Position numbers and translations under genes: made by a program
In this document: positions 47,583-56,459 of the stretch, one piece after another
Position numbering within the stretch: position 1 is the stretch's first letter
How the letters are laid out: each line of letters begins with the position of its first letter
The notes under the pieces: model-generated
Seen by the model: the letters and a program-made list of their open reading frames with translations, nothing else
The model's database searches: none
What the model was told of the DNA's origin: nothing
Assembly: GCF_003544895.1 (NCBI RefSeq)
Contig: NZ_CP032125.1
Coordinates: forward strand, 1 to 64,000
Source: Profundibacter amoris
Lineage (GTDB): Bacteria; Pseudomonadota; Alphaproteobacteria; Rhodobacterales; Rhodobacteraceae
Reading direction: 5' to 3'
DNA: 64,000 nucleotides

Positions 47583-49766
47583 ATGCAAACTCCTATCCCC
47601 CTGATCCGCGATGTTGTTATGATTGGCGGCGGTCACACCCATGCGCTGGTGGCGCGGATGTTCGGTATGAAACCGATGGCAGGCGCGCGCCTGACCCTGA
47701 TCAATCCGGCCCCCACCGCGCCCTATTCCGGCATGTTGCCGGGCTATATCGCGGGGCATTACGCGCGGATGGATCTGGAGATTGACCTGGTTCGGCTGGC
47801 CCGTTTCGCCGGTGCACGGCTGGTGCTGGGGCAGGTCACGGGGATTGATCGTGTAGCCCAACGGGTACAGGTGGCGGGGCAGGCGGATATTGCCTATGAC
47901 ATTGCTTCGGTCAATGTCGGCATCACCACCGAGGCCCCGACCATCCCGGGCTTCACCGAAAACGCGCTGGGGGCGAAGCCGCTGGCACGTTACACGGCGG
48001 AATGGGACCGGTTTTTGTCGGATGCCACCGCTGGCCGTCGCACCCCTGACGTGGTGGTGATCGGTGGCGGTGTTGCCGGTGTGGAGCTGTCGCTGGCGAT
48101 GATGCACCACCTGAAGGCCAACGGTGTCACGGGTGCCCGCGTCACCATTCTGGAGCGGGCTGATACCCCCCTTAGCGGCATCGGCAAAGGGGCGCGAAAG
48201 GCCCTGCTGCACCACATTCAGCGACTGGGGGTTGTGTTGAAAACCGGTGCCGAAGTCACCCATATCGCCCGTGATCAGGTGCATCTGGCCGATGGCACAT
48301 CTGTCCCGAAATCCTTTTGCGTGGGCAGCACCACGGCACGCCCGCATGACTGGTTGCAGGATACCGGCTTGACAAATGATCGCGGTTTTATCGACGTTGG
48401 CGAAACCCTGCAAACGCTGTCTGATCCGCTGATTTACGCGGCTGGCGATTGCGCCGACCTGACCCATGCGCCACGCCCCAAGGCCGGTGTTTATGCGGTG
48501 CGCGAGGCGCCGGTTCTGTTCCACAACCTGCGCGCCGAACTGACGGGCGGGCAGCGCAAGGCCTTCAAGCCCCAGAAAACATTCCTGAAACTGATCCAGA
48601 CCGGCGGCAAAGGCGCGATTGCCGATAAGGCCGGTTTGCGGCTGGACGGGCCGCTGTTGTGGAAATGGAAAAACCACATTGATCTGAAATTCATGCGCCA
48701 GTTCGAGGAATACCCCGAAATGCCCGCCCCGCCCCTGCCGCGTGACGTGGCCCAAGGCGTGCGCGAGGAAATGGGCGATGTGCCCCTGTGCGGCGGCTGC
48801 GGTGCCAAGGTGGCCCCCGCCGATCTGCAAACCGTGCTGCAAACCCTGCCCGCAACCGTGCGCAAGGACGTGCTGTCCGGCCCCGGCGATGACGCCGCCG
48901 TGCTGGCCTGTGGCGATGGTGAACAGGTGCTGACCACCGACCACCTGCGCGCCTTTGTCAGCGATCATTACCGCATGGCACGGATCACCGCCATTCATGC
49001 CATGGGCGATATCTGGGCGATGGGAGCCAAACCGCAAGCGGCGCTGGCCAGCATTATCCTGCCCCGTATGGGCGCCAAACTACAGGCCGAAACCCTGCGC
49101 GAGATCATGCAGGCCGCAACGGAAACCTTCGGGGCCGCCGGTGCCGAAGTGGTGGGCGGCCACAGCAGTCAGGGGGCAGAGCTGACCATCGGGTTTTCCG
49201 TTACCGGCCTTGCGGGCGAACGAACCATTTCCAACAGTGGTGCGCAGGCGGGCGATGTTTTGATCCTGACCAAACCGATTGGCACCGGCACCATTCTGGC
49301 CGCCGAAATGCGCCTGTTGGCCCAAGGCGGCTGGGTTGAAGCCGCCTACCGGATGATGGAACACCCGCTGGATACAGCCGCCGGTATTCTGACGCCCGTG
49401 GCCCATGCGATGACCGATGTCACCGGCTTCGGGCTGGCGGGGCATCTGGATGTGATGCTGAAGGGATCGGATGTGGGGGCAACCCTGAACCTGACGGATA
49501 TTCCCCTGCTGGAGGGGGTCGCCACGTTGGCCGATCAGGGCGTGCGGTCTACCATCTGGGCGGCGAACCGTGCGGCGGTGCAGATGCAGGCGGATATGAC
49601 AACCGCGCCGGAAATCCTGCTGTTCGATCCGCAAACGGCAGGCGGGTTGCTGGCGGCGGTTCCGGCGGCAAAGGCGCAAATGATCCTTGAGAAACTGCAA
49701 GACGCAGGAGAGCCGGCCGCGATCATTGGCGAAGTAACGGAGGGTAGCGGAATAATGTTGGCTTAG
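47583..49766 (+). CDS. selD: Fusion of FAD/NAD(P)-dependent oxidoreductase with selenide, water dikinase
   Basis: SelD makes selenophosphate from selenide and ATP. The 727-residue product has two parts. Residues 1-375 form an NDH-2-like disulphide-reductase fold with VVMIGGGHTHALVARM, a second dinucleotide motif VVVIGGGVAGVELSLAMM and YAAGDCADL. Residues 395-727 are SelD, with Cys403 and Cys406 and Lys409 in CGGCGAK, then GDDAAVL, MTDVTGFGLAGH and the C-terminal FDPQTAGGLLAAVP. A catalytic Cys, not selenocysteine, is used. The flavin half may supply or reduce the selenium donor. mnmH, a selenophosphate user, is convergent downstream. The start at 47583 lacks a clear ribosome site; TTG at 47553 is the alternative. 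Confidence 0.92.
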   Translation: MQTPIPLIRDVVMIGGGHTHALVARMFGMKPMAGARLTLINPAPTAPYSGMLPGYIAGHYARMDLEIDLVRLARFAGARLVLGQVTGIDRVAQRVQVAGQADIAYDIASVNVGITTEAPTIPGFTENALGAKPLARYTAEWDRFLSDATAGRRTPDVVVIGGGVAGVELSLAMMHHLKANGVTGARVTILERADTPLSGIGKGARKALLHHIQRLGVVLKTGAEVTHIARDQVHLADGTSVPKSFCVGSTTARPHDWLQDTGLTNDRGFIDVGETLQTLSDPLIYAAGDCADLTHAPRPKAGVYAVREAPVLFHNLRAELTGGQRKAFKPQKTFLKLIQTGGKGAIADKAGLRLDGPLLWKWKNHIDLKFMRQFEEYPEMPAPPLPRDVAQGVREEMGDVPLCGGCGAKVAPADLQTVLQTLPATVRKDVLSGPGDDAAVLACGDGEQVLTTDHLRAFVSDHYRMARITAIHAMGDIWAMGAKPQAALASIILPRMGAKLQAETLREIMQAATETFGAAGAEVVGGHSSQGAELTIGFSVTGLAGERTISNSGAQAGDVLILTKPIGTGTILAAEMRLLAQGGWVEAAYRMMEHPLDTAAGILTPVAHAMTDVTGFGLAGHLDVMLKGSDVGATLNLTDIPLLEGVATLADQGVRSTIWAANRAAVQMQADMTTAPEILLFDPQTAGGLLAAVPAAKAQMILEKLQDAGEPAAIIGEVTEGSGIMLA

Positions 49767-49880
49767 AGCGCAGCCAATCTAATCAAAATACTGCATTCGT
49801 CGTGCAACCCGAGGCAGCGTTTGCATTAGCAAATGCGTTCGGGTTGCGCGGCGAATTCAATTGGATTGGATTTGCTCTAA
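49763..49880. repeat. Long imperfect palindrome spanning the selD and mnmH stops
   Basis: TTAGAGC (49763-49769) and GCTCTAA (49874-49880) begin a broken stem. It continues with CCAATC/GATTGG-type pairs, then CAACCCGA with TCGGGTTG, and ends in a TTTGC-ATTA-GCAAA hairpin near 49819-49836. Both convergent stop codons lie inside the outer arms. It may act as a bidirectional terminator; its length (118 bases) and shape also resemble a small non-autonomous mobile repeat. Confidence 0.65.
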
Positions 49881-50917
49881 CCCAGCAATCTTGCAATCCG
49901 GTCTGCCACATCTTCCAGATCATCCCGCCCCAGACCGGCCACGGGTAGCGGCGTGATGTCGTCCGTGCGCTTTCGGGCCTTGCCGTAGCGGGCGTCGTAA
50001 TGCAGCGCCATCAATTCGCTTGCCAGTTGCTCCATATCACCGGATGCGGCCAGCGCGTGCCAGTCTTTGACCCGCTCTGCCGGATGATAGGGGCGTAACC
50101 GATCCAGCGTTTCGGTCAGTCGCGCGGTATCCCCGATCATATCCCGATAAGCCGTGACCAGGTATTTCGCCCGTGCGGCCAGCGGCGCCTGAACCTCCAG
50201 ACGCGGGGCGTTCTTCATTGCGGCCCACAGCATTGGTGGCACGATCCGCTCACCGACCTTGGAACTCTCGGCCTCGACCACCACGGGCCGCGACGGGTCA
50301 ATGCCGATGACCACCTGCGCCAAGGCCCCCTCGAACGCCTTTTGCGACGGCTGCCCCCCTGCCATCGCACCAAATAGCGAGCCGCGATGGTTAGCCAGCC
50401 CCTCAAGATCAATCACCTGCACCCCGCGCGCTTGCAGCAGGGCCAAAATCTCGGTCTTGGCGCTGCCGGTGTTGCCATCCAGCAGGGTAACGGACGCGGT
50501 AAAAGGGGTGTCATAGACCGCCTGTTTCACCAGCCGCCGGTAACTGCGATAGCCGCCTTCCACCACCTTTGCCCGCCAGCCGACCTGTTTCAGAATGGTG
50601 GTGAACGATCCCGACCGCTGCCCGCCGCGCCAGCAATAGACCAGCGGTTTCCAGTCGCGGTCATGCTCCATCAGCTGGTCCTCGATATGCTTTGCCGCGT
50701 TACGCGCCACCAGCGCCGCGCCGATCTTGCGGGCCTCGAACGGGGAGTCCTGAACATAAATCGTGCCCACCCGCGCGCGCTCACCGTTGTCCAGAACCGG
50801 CAGGTTTATTGCGCCGGGGATATGGTCTTCGGCATATTCCGCAGGGGAACGCACGTCGATAACGGTATCAAACGGCAGGGCGGACAGATCGGAAAGGCTG
50901 TTCAACTGGTAAGGCAT
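49877..50917 (-). CDS. mnmH: tRNA 2-selenouridine synthase (SelU)
   Basis: MnmH replaces sulphur by selenium at the wobble 2-thiouridine of Lys, Glu and Gln tRNAs using selenophosphate. The 346-residue product has an N-terminal rhodanese domain (DVRSPAEYAEDHIPGAINLP) with the catalytic Cys95 in VYCWRGGQRSGS. A P-loop domain begins LLDGNTGSAKTE (about 146-157). This is the standard MnmH arrangement and length. It faces the selD fusion gene, so this locus supplies and uses selenophosphate for tRNA modification. Confidence 0.94.
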   Translation of the reverse strand: MPYQLNSLSDLSALPFDTVIDVRSPAEYAEDHIPGAINLPVLDNGERARVGTIYVQDSPFEARKIGAALVARNAAKHIEDQLMEHDRDWKPLVYCWRGGQRSGSFTTILKQVGWRAKVVEGGYRSYRRLVKQAVYDTPFTASVTLLDGNTGSAKTEILALLQARGVQVIDLEGLANHRGSLFGAMAGGQPSQKAFEGALAQVVIGIDPSRPVVVEAESSKVGERIVPPMLWAAMKNAPRLEVQAPLAARAKYLVTAYRDMIGDTARLTETLDRLRPYHPAERVKDWHALAASGDMEQLASELMALHYDARYGKARKRTDDITPLPVAGLGRDDLEDVADRIARLLG

Positions 50918-51051
50918 GGGTGCGGTTTACGCCTGTTGGCGGGCGGGTAAAAGGGCCAATCAGCCGCAATGTGGATGCGCGATTTTCTATTCCCGCCGGT
51001 CCGCCACTGGTATAAAGCAATCCCTGAACCGCGAATTATTGGAGAAGCCGC

Positions 51052-51879
51052 ATGTCGAATGATCAGTTGGAAACCGTTATCGAGGCCGCGTGGGACGCCC
51101 GCGACACCATCACCCCCGCCACAACAGGCGTGGTTCGCGATGCCATCGAGGACACCCTGAACGCGCTGGACAGCGGCAAATTGCGGGTGGCCGAAAAGCA
51201 GGCCGACGGCAGCTGGCATGTGAACCAGTGGGCCAAAAAGGCGGTGCTGCTGGGGTTCCGCATCAAGGATATGGAGCCGATGGACGGTGGCCCGCAAGGG
51301 ACCAGCTGGTGGGACAAGGTAGACAGCAAATTCAAGGGCTGGGGCGCGAACCAGTGGGCGGCGGCGGGGTTCCGCGCGGTGCCTGGTGCGATCGCCCGCA
51401 AATCGGCGTTCATCGCCCCCGGTGTGGTTCTGATGCCGTCCTTCGTGAACCTTGGTGCCTATGTGGGCGAGGGGACGATGGTGGATACATGGGCCTCGGT
51501 CGGGTCCTGCGCGCAGATCGGCAAGAACGTGCATCTGTCGGGCGGTGTGGGGATTGGCGGAGTTCTGGAACCTATGCAGGCCGGTCCGACTATCATCGAG
51601 GACAATTGTTTCATCGGCGCGCGGAGCGAGGTGGTCGAGGGCTGTATCATCCGCGAAGGCTCGGTTCTGGGGATGGGTGTTTACATCGGCCAGTCGACCA
51701 AGATCGTCGATCGCGAAACCGGCGAAGTGATGTATGGCGAAGTGCCGCCCTATTCGGTGGTGGTGGCAGGCAACATGCCGACCAAGAACAACATCAGCCT
51801 TTATTGCGCGGTGATCGTGAAACGGGTGGACGAGCGGACACGTTCGAAAACCGGAATTAACGAGCTGCTGCGGGACTGA
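51052..51879 (+). CDS. dapD: 2,3,4,5-tetrahydropyridine-2,6-dicarboxylate N-succinyltransferase
   Basis: DapD adds succinyl from succinyl-CoA in the diaminopimelate/lysine pathway. The 275-residue product has an N-terminal helical region and a central left-handed beta-helix of hexapeptide repeats ([35 protein letters not shown] and [16 protein letters not shown]). A C-terminal lid ends the protein. Length is standard. GGAG precedes the ATG. dapE, the desuccinylase of the same pathway, lies 2.4 kb downstream. Confidence 0.96.
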   Translation: MSNDQLETVIEAAWDARDTITPATTGVVRDAIEDTLNALDSGKLRVAEKQADGSWHVNQWAKKAVLLGFRIKDMEPMDGGPQGTSWWDKVDSKFKGWGANQWAAAGFRAVPGAIARKSAFIAPGVVLMPSFVNLGAYVGEGTMVDTWASVGSCAQIGKNVHLSGGVGIGGVLEPMQAGPTIIEDNCFIGARSEVVEGCIIREGSVLGMGVYIGQSTKIVDRETGEVMYGEVPPYSVVVAGNMPTKNNISLYCAVIVKRVDERTRSKTGINELLRD

Positions 51880-51890
51880 TGCACAACATA

Positions 51891-52029
51891 GGGCAGCGCC
51901 CGACACTGGAGGGCATTGGATGGTTGTTTTGCAAATATCCAGAAGATCAATTCCGGCGCTGGTGACTGTCACAACATTGCAAAAGCGCCCTCCTGGGGGA
52001 GGGTCGGGCGCTGCCCGGCGATGCCGGGC
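51891..52029. repeat. Inverted-repeat element between dapD and the next gene
   Basis: GGGCAGCGCCCGAC (51891-51904) and its exact complement (52003-52016) bound the element. A second pair, GGAGGGC (51908-51914) with GCCCTCC (51987-51993), is nested inside. A compact hairpin GCCCGGC-GAT-GCCGGGC follows at 52013-52029. The middle contains GCAAATATCCAGAAGATCAA, which reminds me of dispersed Rhodobacterales intergenic repeats; this needs a genome search. Because it ends just before the next ATG it also forms that gene's leader. Confidence 0.65.
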
Positions 52030-52040
52030 GAAAGGATGCT

Positions 52041-52406
52041 ATGACTGACAAACCCGAAAAGAAATCCCGCCAGCAGGTTTACACCCTGCTAATCGAAGTG
52101 GGTCGCAAGGATGGTGACGGTTTGCCCAAGGGTGCGACCGGTGCCGCGTTGATGGTCTATGCCAGCGGTGTGGACGAGGCCGAGGCGGTGCGTGAAACCG
52201 TGGCGATCCTGAAACAGGCCGACATGGCGCCGCTGGATGTCACCGGTTACGGCACCTTGCAGGAACGTCTGGAACAGGGCCACGACATCAGCGACGAGGA
52301 AAAGGAACTGATGCAACGCGCACTGGATGAAAATTCGGTGGTGGTGGCGCAGATGACTCCGTTTTTCGAGGACCAGAAGCCCGCCGGCAAAGGTCGCCCC
52401 AATTGA
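52041..52406 (+). CDS. Conserved-looking small cytosolic protein of unknown function
   Basis: The 121-residue product is acidic, soluble and without recognised motif. It begins MTDKPEKKSRQQVYTLLIEV, with a ferredoxin-like alternation of strands and helices (AALMVYASGVDEAEAVRETVAILKQ). The end is charged (DEEKELMQRALDENSVVVAQM). AAAGGA lies nine bases before the ATG. The TTG start of the following phosphatase overlaps its stop (TTGA), so the two are coupled. Between dapD and dapE it may be a passenger of the lysine cluster; I cannot assign a function. Confidence 0.7.
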   Translation: MTDKPEKKSRQQVYTLLIEVGRKDGDGLPKGATGAALMVYASGVDEAEAVRETVAILKQADMAPLDVTGYGTLQERLEQGHDISDEEKELMQRALDENSVVVAQMTPFFEDQKPAGKGRPN

Positions 52407-53041
52407 AAACCGTTTTTCTGGACCTTGACGGCACCCTGACCGACCCCAAGATCGGTATCACCAAATCCTTTATCCATGCGCTGGAAAAACTGGACCTGCC
52501 CGCGCCGCATATGGATGAACTGGAGTGGGTGATCGGGCCATCCCTGATGGATAGTTTCACCCGTATGCAGGTGCCCGACCCGCAGCTGGCGATTAACCTG
52601 TATCGCGAGCGGTATACTTCGGTCGGTCTGTTTGAAAACAGTCTCTATTCAGACATTATTCCGGCATTGGAGCAATTACAGGGTGCCGATTACCGCATGT
52701 GTCTGGCCACCGCCAAACCGCATGCCTATGCTCGCAAGATCACAGCGCATTTCGGGATTGCCCCGTTTCTGAACCACGAATTCGGCCCCGAACTGGACGG
52801 CACCCGCAACAACAAGGCTGATCTGCTGGCCCATGCGCTGGAGCTGACAGGGATAGACCCCGCGCAATCGGTGATGGTAGGGGACCGGCACCACGATTTT
52901 GACGCCGCCCGCGCGGTGGGAATGAAGGCGGTTGCGGTCACTTGGGGCTATGGATCAGCCGAGGAATGGGCCACAGCGGATGTGGTCTGCGAGGTCCCGC
53001 AGGATTTGCCCGCAGTGATCAGGGAAATCCTGCCGCTTTAG
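52403..53041 (+). CDS. gph: HAD-family phosphatase, phosphoglycolate phosphatase-like
   Basis: The 212-residue product has the HAD nucleophile motif FLDLDGTLTD (Asp7, Asp9), a helical cap, Thr in CLATAKPHAYARK, and Mg-binding VGDRHHDFDAARAVGM. It most resembles phosphoglycolate phosphatase/5-prime-nucleotidase-like HADs, so substrate specificity is uncertain. It begins with TTG overlapping the stop of the preceding small gene as TTGA. The stop overlaps the convergent receptor-channel gene by four bases. Confidence 0.85.
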   Translation: MKTVFLDLDGTLTDPKIGITKSFIHALEKLDLPAPHMDELEWVIGPSLMDSFTRMQVPDPQLAINLYRERYTSVGLFENSLYSDIIPALEQLQGADYRMCLATAKPHAYARKITAHFGIAPFLNHEFGPELDGTRNNKADLLAHALELTGIDPAQSVMVGDRHHDFDAARAVGMKAVAVTWGYGSAEEWATADVVCEVPQDLPAVIREILPL

Positions 53042-54093
53042 CGGTCACTGACACCGAACCATTTGCGATAGATTTTGCTGTATGTCCCGTCTTCGCGCAG
53101 CCGCAGAAGGCTTTGGTTGATCGGCTCGGCCAGCGGGGATTCAGGTGGCAGGATGATGCCGTAATTTTCCCGCAGGAAGACCGGACCTACCAGTTCGGCT
53201 TTGCCCATCCCTTCGGTATTTACATAATAGGACAGAATTGGCGCATCAAAGACCACGGCATCCAGATCGCGGCTTTCAAAAGCGGCCAGCAGGGTGTCCA
53301 GATCGCCATAGGTCCGGTGCCTCACCTCGCGTGTGTCCAGATAGGCGCTGGCGGTCGATCCCACGGTTGTTCCGACTGATTTCTTTTGCAGGTCATTCAC
53401 CGAATTTACAGAATTCTGGATACCGGCAATGGTGAGTGTCGCTGTAATTTTGGCAACCACGACAGAAACGATAAACAGCGAGGAAACCACCAGCAGCACA
53501 CCAAACAAACGCCCGAATACCGATCGCGGCACCCGTTCTTCGAACCCGCCGTTTACCACAAGGTTCAAGGCCCACCAGAAGGCCGGGAAAAGGGCGCGAT
53601 GTGGCGGCAGGTTGAAATAGTCCTGTTTTTTGCGTTCGAAAAACCACATCACCATACCGCCACCCAGAAGGGCGACAAAGGACATGGCAATTGCCATAAG
53701 CAGTTCTTTGGACCAAAGCGCCGACCAGATAGATGGTGCGTTGTTGGCGTCGGAATGCACCATGATTTGTAAACCGCCCTCGAAAATGGGATGGGTGAAA
53801 TCAAACCGGCTTTCGCGCTTGGCGGTGATCGAGATATTGGCAATTGCCGCATCTGCCTGTCCCTTTTCGACCATATTCAGCATTTCCGGGAATGTATCGG
53901 CACGGATAACCTGCGAGTTGCGCCGCATGTCGATCATCAACGCTTTCCACAGATCAATGCTAAAGCCAATGCTCTCGCCGTCTTTCTCCATCGAGAAAGG
54001 CGGTCGGGTCACTGTCGCGACGCGCAGCTCTTGAGCAGATGCAAATGTAGGTATAACGCTGGCCAAAAAAGCCAGAATCAACAAAATGCGCAT
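53038..54093 (-). CDS. Prokaryotic ionotropic-glutamate-receptor-like protein with atypical pore
   Basis: The 351-residue product is a ligand-binding domain split by a channel module, as in GluR0. There is a signal peptide (1-20) and lobe 1 (21-115) with candidate carboxylate-binding Arg93 in ITAKRESRFDF. A membrane helix (130-151), pore helix (167-180), loop NGGFEE (181-186) and second helix (193-215) follow. Then come a KITATLT segment resembling the receptor gate and lobe 2 (225-347) with acidic Asp283 in FDAPILSYY. The potassium filter TVGYG is absent. It could conduct other ions or signal without conducting. GGGGA six bases upstream sets the start; the open frame reaches 54219. Alternative: an unusual membrane-anchored amino-acid-binding protein. 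Confidence 0.8.
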   Translation of the reverse strand: MRILLILAFLASVIPTFASAQELRVATVTRPPFSMEKDGESIGFSIDLWKALMIDMRRNSQVIRADTFPEMLNMVEKGQADAAIANISITAKRESRFDFTHPIFEGGLQIMVHSDANNAPSIWSALWSKELLMAIAMSFVALLGGGMVMWFFERKKQDYFNLPPHRALFPAFWWALNLVVNGGFEERVPRSVFGRLFGVLLVVSSLFIVSVVVAKITATLTIAGIQNSVNSVNDLQKKSVGTTVGSTASAYLDTREVRHRTYGDLDTLLAAFESRDLDAVVFDAPILSYYVNTEGMGKAELVGPVFLRENYGIILPPESPLAEPINQSLLRLREDGTYSKIYRKWFGVSDR

Positions 54094-54276
54094 GATATTC
54101 CCCCAGGTTGATGTTTCTAATGCACCACGAAGTGACGAATCGCAATCCAAATTTTCCTTTCCGTGGCGTGACAGAATGATGCGCCTGACCGGCAGAAATC
54201 CGAAGCGTGGTATGGCCAAGGATTGCGGCCAATCCGGTATCGCTATATCGCTGGTGGCAAGCCTAGGAGAGATAAA

Positions 54277-55425
54277 ATGACCAACCCGATTGATCCCGTC
54301 CAGTTAACCGCCGATTTGCTGCGGTGCCCGTCTGTCACCCCGATCGAAGGTGGCGCGCTGGTTTTGATGGAGAAACTGTTGTCAGAGGCCGGTTTCACCT
54401 GCACCCGTGTGGATCGGGGCGAGGTGTCCAATCTGTTCGCCCGCTGGGGCAAGCGGGGCAACGGCAAAACCTTCGGGTTTAACGGCCACACCGATGTGGT
54501 GCCTGTCGGAGACGAATCCGCCTGGACCCGTGGCCCGTTTAGCGGTGACATTGTGGACGGCTGGCTGTGGGGGCGCGGCGCAACCGATATGAAATCCGGT
54601 GTGGCCGCCTTTGCCGCCGCCGCAATTGATTTCGTGCGGGATACGCCGCCGGATGGCTCGATCGTGATGGCGATCACCGGTGATGAAGAAGGCGACGCGG
54701 TGGACGGCACCGTGGCGCTGCTGGACTGGATGCAGGCGAACGGCGAGCGGATGGATGCCTGTCTGGTGGGCGAACCCACTTGTCCCAATGAAATGGGCGA
54801 GATGATGAAGATCGGGCGTCGCGGTTCGATGACCGCCTATTTCACGGTGAGCGGCAAGCAGGGCCATTCCGCCTATCCCCACCGCGCCAACAACCCGCTA
54901 CCGCCAATGGCGCGGCTGATTGACCGGCTGGCGGGGTTTGAACTGGATCAGGGGACGGATCATTTTGATGCCTCGACGCTGGCCGTGACCACAATCGACA
55001 CCGGCAATCCGGCCAACAATGTCATTCCGGCCGAGACCCGCGCGACGGTGAACATCCGGTTCAATGACGCGCACAGCTCGGACAGCCTGACCGAATGGCT
55101 GCGGGCCGAGGCCGACAAGGTGGCGGCGGAATTTGGCGTGGAAATCGCGATGACAACGCAGGTATCGGGCGAAAGTTTCATCACGCCGCCCGGTGAATTG
55201 TCCGATCTGATCTCGGCGGCGGTTCAGGCCGAAACCGGCGTAACACCGGAACTGTCCACTTCGGGCGGCACATCGGATGCGCGGTTTGTCAAAAACCACT
55301 GTCCGGTGGTCGAATTCGGGCTGGTTGGAAAAACCATGCATCAGGTGGACGAACGGGTCGAGGTGGCGCAGATCGAACAGTTGAAATCCATCTACAGCCG
55401 GATCCTGCGCGACTATTTCGCATGA
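54277..55425 (+). CDS. dapE: Succinyl-diaminopimelate desuccinylase
   Basis: DapE hydrolyses N-succinyl-diaminopimelate, downstream of DapD. The 382-residue M20 metallopeptidase has its first His ligand in [13 protein letters not shown], then [14 protein letters not shown] and the catalytic Glu pair in [23 protein letters not shown], the dimer-domain [15 protein letters not shown] and the last His in [10 protein letters not shown] follow. The frame is open to 54223, but AGGAGAG before 54277 and the N-terminus [15 protein letters not shown] fix the start. GNAT and glycosyltransferase genes follow with four-base overlaps. Confidence 0.96.
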   Translation: MTNPIDPVQLTADLLRCPSVTPIEGGALVLMEKLLSEAGFTCTRVDRGEVSNLFARWGKRGNGKTFGFNGHTDVVPVGDESAWTRGPFSGDIVDGWLWGRGATDMKSGVAAFAAAAIDFVRDTPPDGSIVMAITGDEEGDAVDGTVALLDWMQANGERMDACLVGEPTCPNEMGEMMKIGRRGSMTAYFTVSGKQGHSAYPHRANNPLPPMARLIDRLAGFELDQGTDHFDASTLAVTTIDTGNPANNVIPAETRATVNIRFNDAHSSDSLTEWLRAEADKVAAEFGVEIAMTTQVSGESFITPPGELSDLISAAVQAETGVTPELSTSGGTSDARFVKNHCPVVEFGLVGKTMHQVDERVEVAQIEQLKSIYSRILRDYFA

Positions 55426-55844
55426 CCCGCTGGATTGCCAAAACCTGCGATCTGGAAACCTGCCTGCTGTTGCGGCGCAAGGTGTTCATAGACGAGCAAA
55501 ACGTCCCCGAGGAGGAAGAGGTTGACACCTATGACGAAACCGCCATCCACCTGCTGGCGTTCGAGGGCGATACGCCCGCCGGCACCGCGCGGATTGTGGT
55601 GCAGGGCGAGGTTGGAAAAATTGGCCGCGTTTGTGTTCTGAAAGAATATCGCGGCTCGGGGTTGGGTGCCGATCTGATCAATGCCGCGCTGGAACAGATG
55701 CGGGATTTGCCCGATGTGACCATCGCCCGACTGGGCGCGCAAACCCATGCGTTGGGGTTCTATGAACGGCTGGGATTTGCCGCCTTTGGCGACGAATATC
55801 TGGACGCCGGCATCCCGCATTTCGATATGGAGCGGGCGTTGTGA
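55422..55844 (+). CDS. GNAT-family N-acetyltransferase, ElaA-like
   Basis: The 140-residue product has the GNAT acetyl-CoA-binding motif [15 protein letters not shown]. ElaA/YjcF-type landmarks are [31 protein letters not shown] and [12 protein letters not shown]. The acceptor is unknown. Its ATG overlaps the dapE stop and its stop overlaps the next start (GTGA), so it is translated with both neighbours. Confidence 0.88.
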   Translation: MTRWIAKTCDLETCLLLRRKVFIDEQNVPEEEEVDTYDETAIHLLAFEGDTPAGTARIVVQGEVGKIGRVCVLKEYRGSGLGADLINAALEQMRDLPDVTIARLGAQTHALGFYERLGFAAFGDEYLDAGIPHFDMERAL

Positions 55845-56428
55845 GGCGGCAAACCCTTGTAGTGATGGTGAAAGAACCCCGTGCCGGACGGGTAAAAACG
55901 CGGCTGGGGCGCGACATCGGCATGGTGCCGGCTGCATGGTGGTTTCGCCATTCCGTGCACCGCCTGTTGCGCAATGTGACCGACCCGCGCTGGGATCTGC
56001 TGCTGGCGGTTTCGCCGGATGTGGAAGGGCTGCGCAGCCGTGTCTGGCCTGAACACCTGCAGCGCATCCCGCAAGGGCGCGGTGATCTGGGGCAGCGCAT
56101 GGCGTATCTTTTGGCCCAGCCGCAAAAGGGGCCTGTGGTGATCATCGGTGGCGATATTCCCGGGGTGCGGCGACACCATATTGCCGATGCATTTGCCAAA
56201 TTGGGCAGGAACAGAGCCGTATTCGGCCCAGCCACCGACGGCGGTTACTGGCTGGTTGGCCTGAAACGCACCACCCCGCCGCCGCGCGCAATGTTCCATG
56301 GCGTGCGCTGGTCCACCGAACATGCGCTTACTGATACGCTGGCCACCATGCCCGGCTTTGATCCCGCCTTTGCGGCCACATTGCAGGATGTCGATACCGT
56401 GGCGGACCTGTCCAAGATTGCCCCATGA
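55841..56428 (+). CDS. DUF2064 / TIGR04282 family glycosyltransferase-like protein
   Basis: The 195-residue product starts with GTG overlapping the GNAT stop. It has the nucleotide-sugar-transferase-like motifs VVMVKEPRAGRVKTRLGRD, IIGGDIPGVRRHHIADAF and FGPATDGGYWLVGLK of the family once named after arsenosugar biosynthesis. No arsenic genes are nearby, so that name should not be taken as function. It is the last gene of the dapE-GNAT set; rnr begins 31 bases later. Confidence 0.82.
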   Translation: MRRQTLVVMVKEPRAGRVKTRLGRDIGMVPAAWWFRHSVHRLLRNVTDPRWDLLLAVSPDVEGLRSRVWPEHLQRIPQGRGDLGQRMAYLLAQPQKGPVVIIGGDIPGVRRHHIADAFAKLGRNRAVFGPATDGGYWLVGLKRTTPPPRAMFHGVRWSTEHALTDTLATMPGFDPAFAATLQDVDTVADLSKIAP

Positions 56429-56459
56429 CGCCGCTGCTTGGCCGTGATAGGCAAGCGAT

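Noticed and set aside
47307-49037. Minus-strand 576-codon frame opposite selD
   Set aside because: Antisense to a clear two-domain fusion protein; no recognisable motif.
55841-56428. Arsenosugar biosynthesis role for the DUF2064 protein
   Set aside because: The family name comes from a different context; no arsenic-related genes are near.
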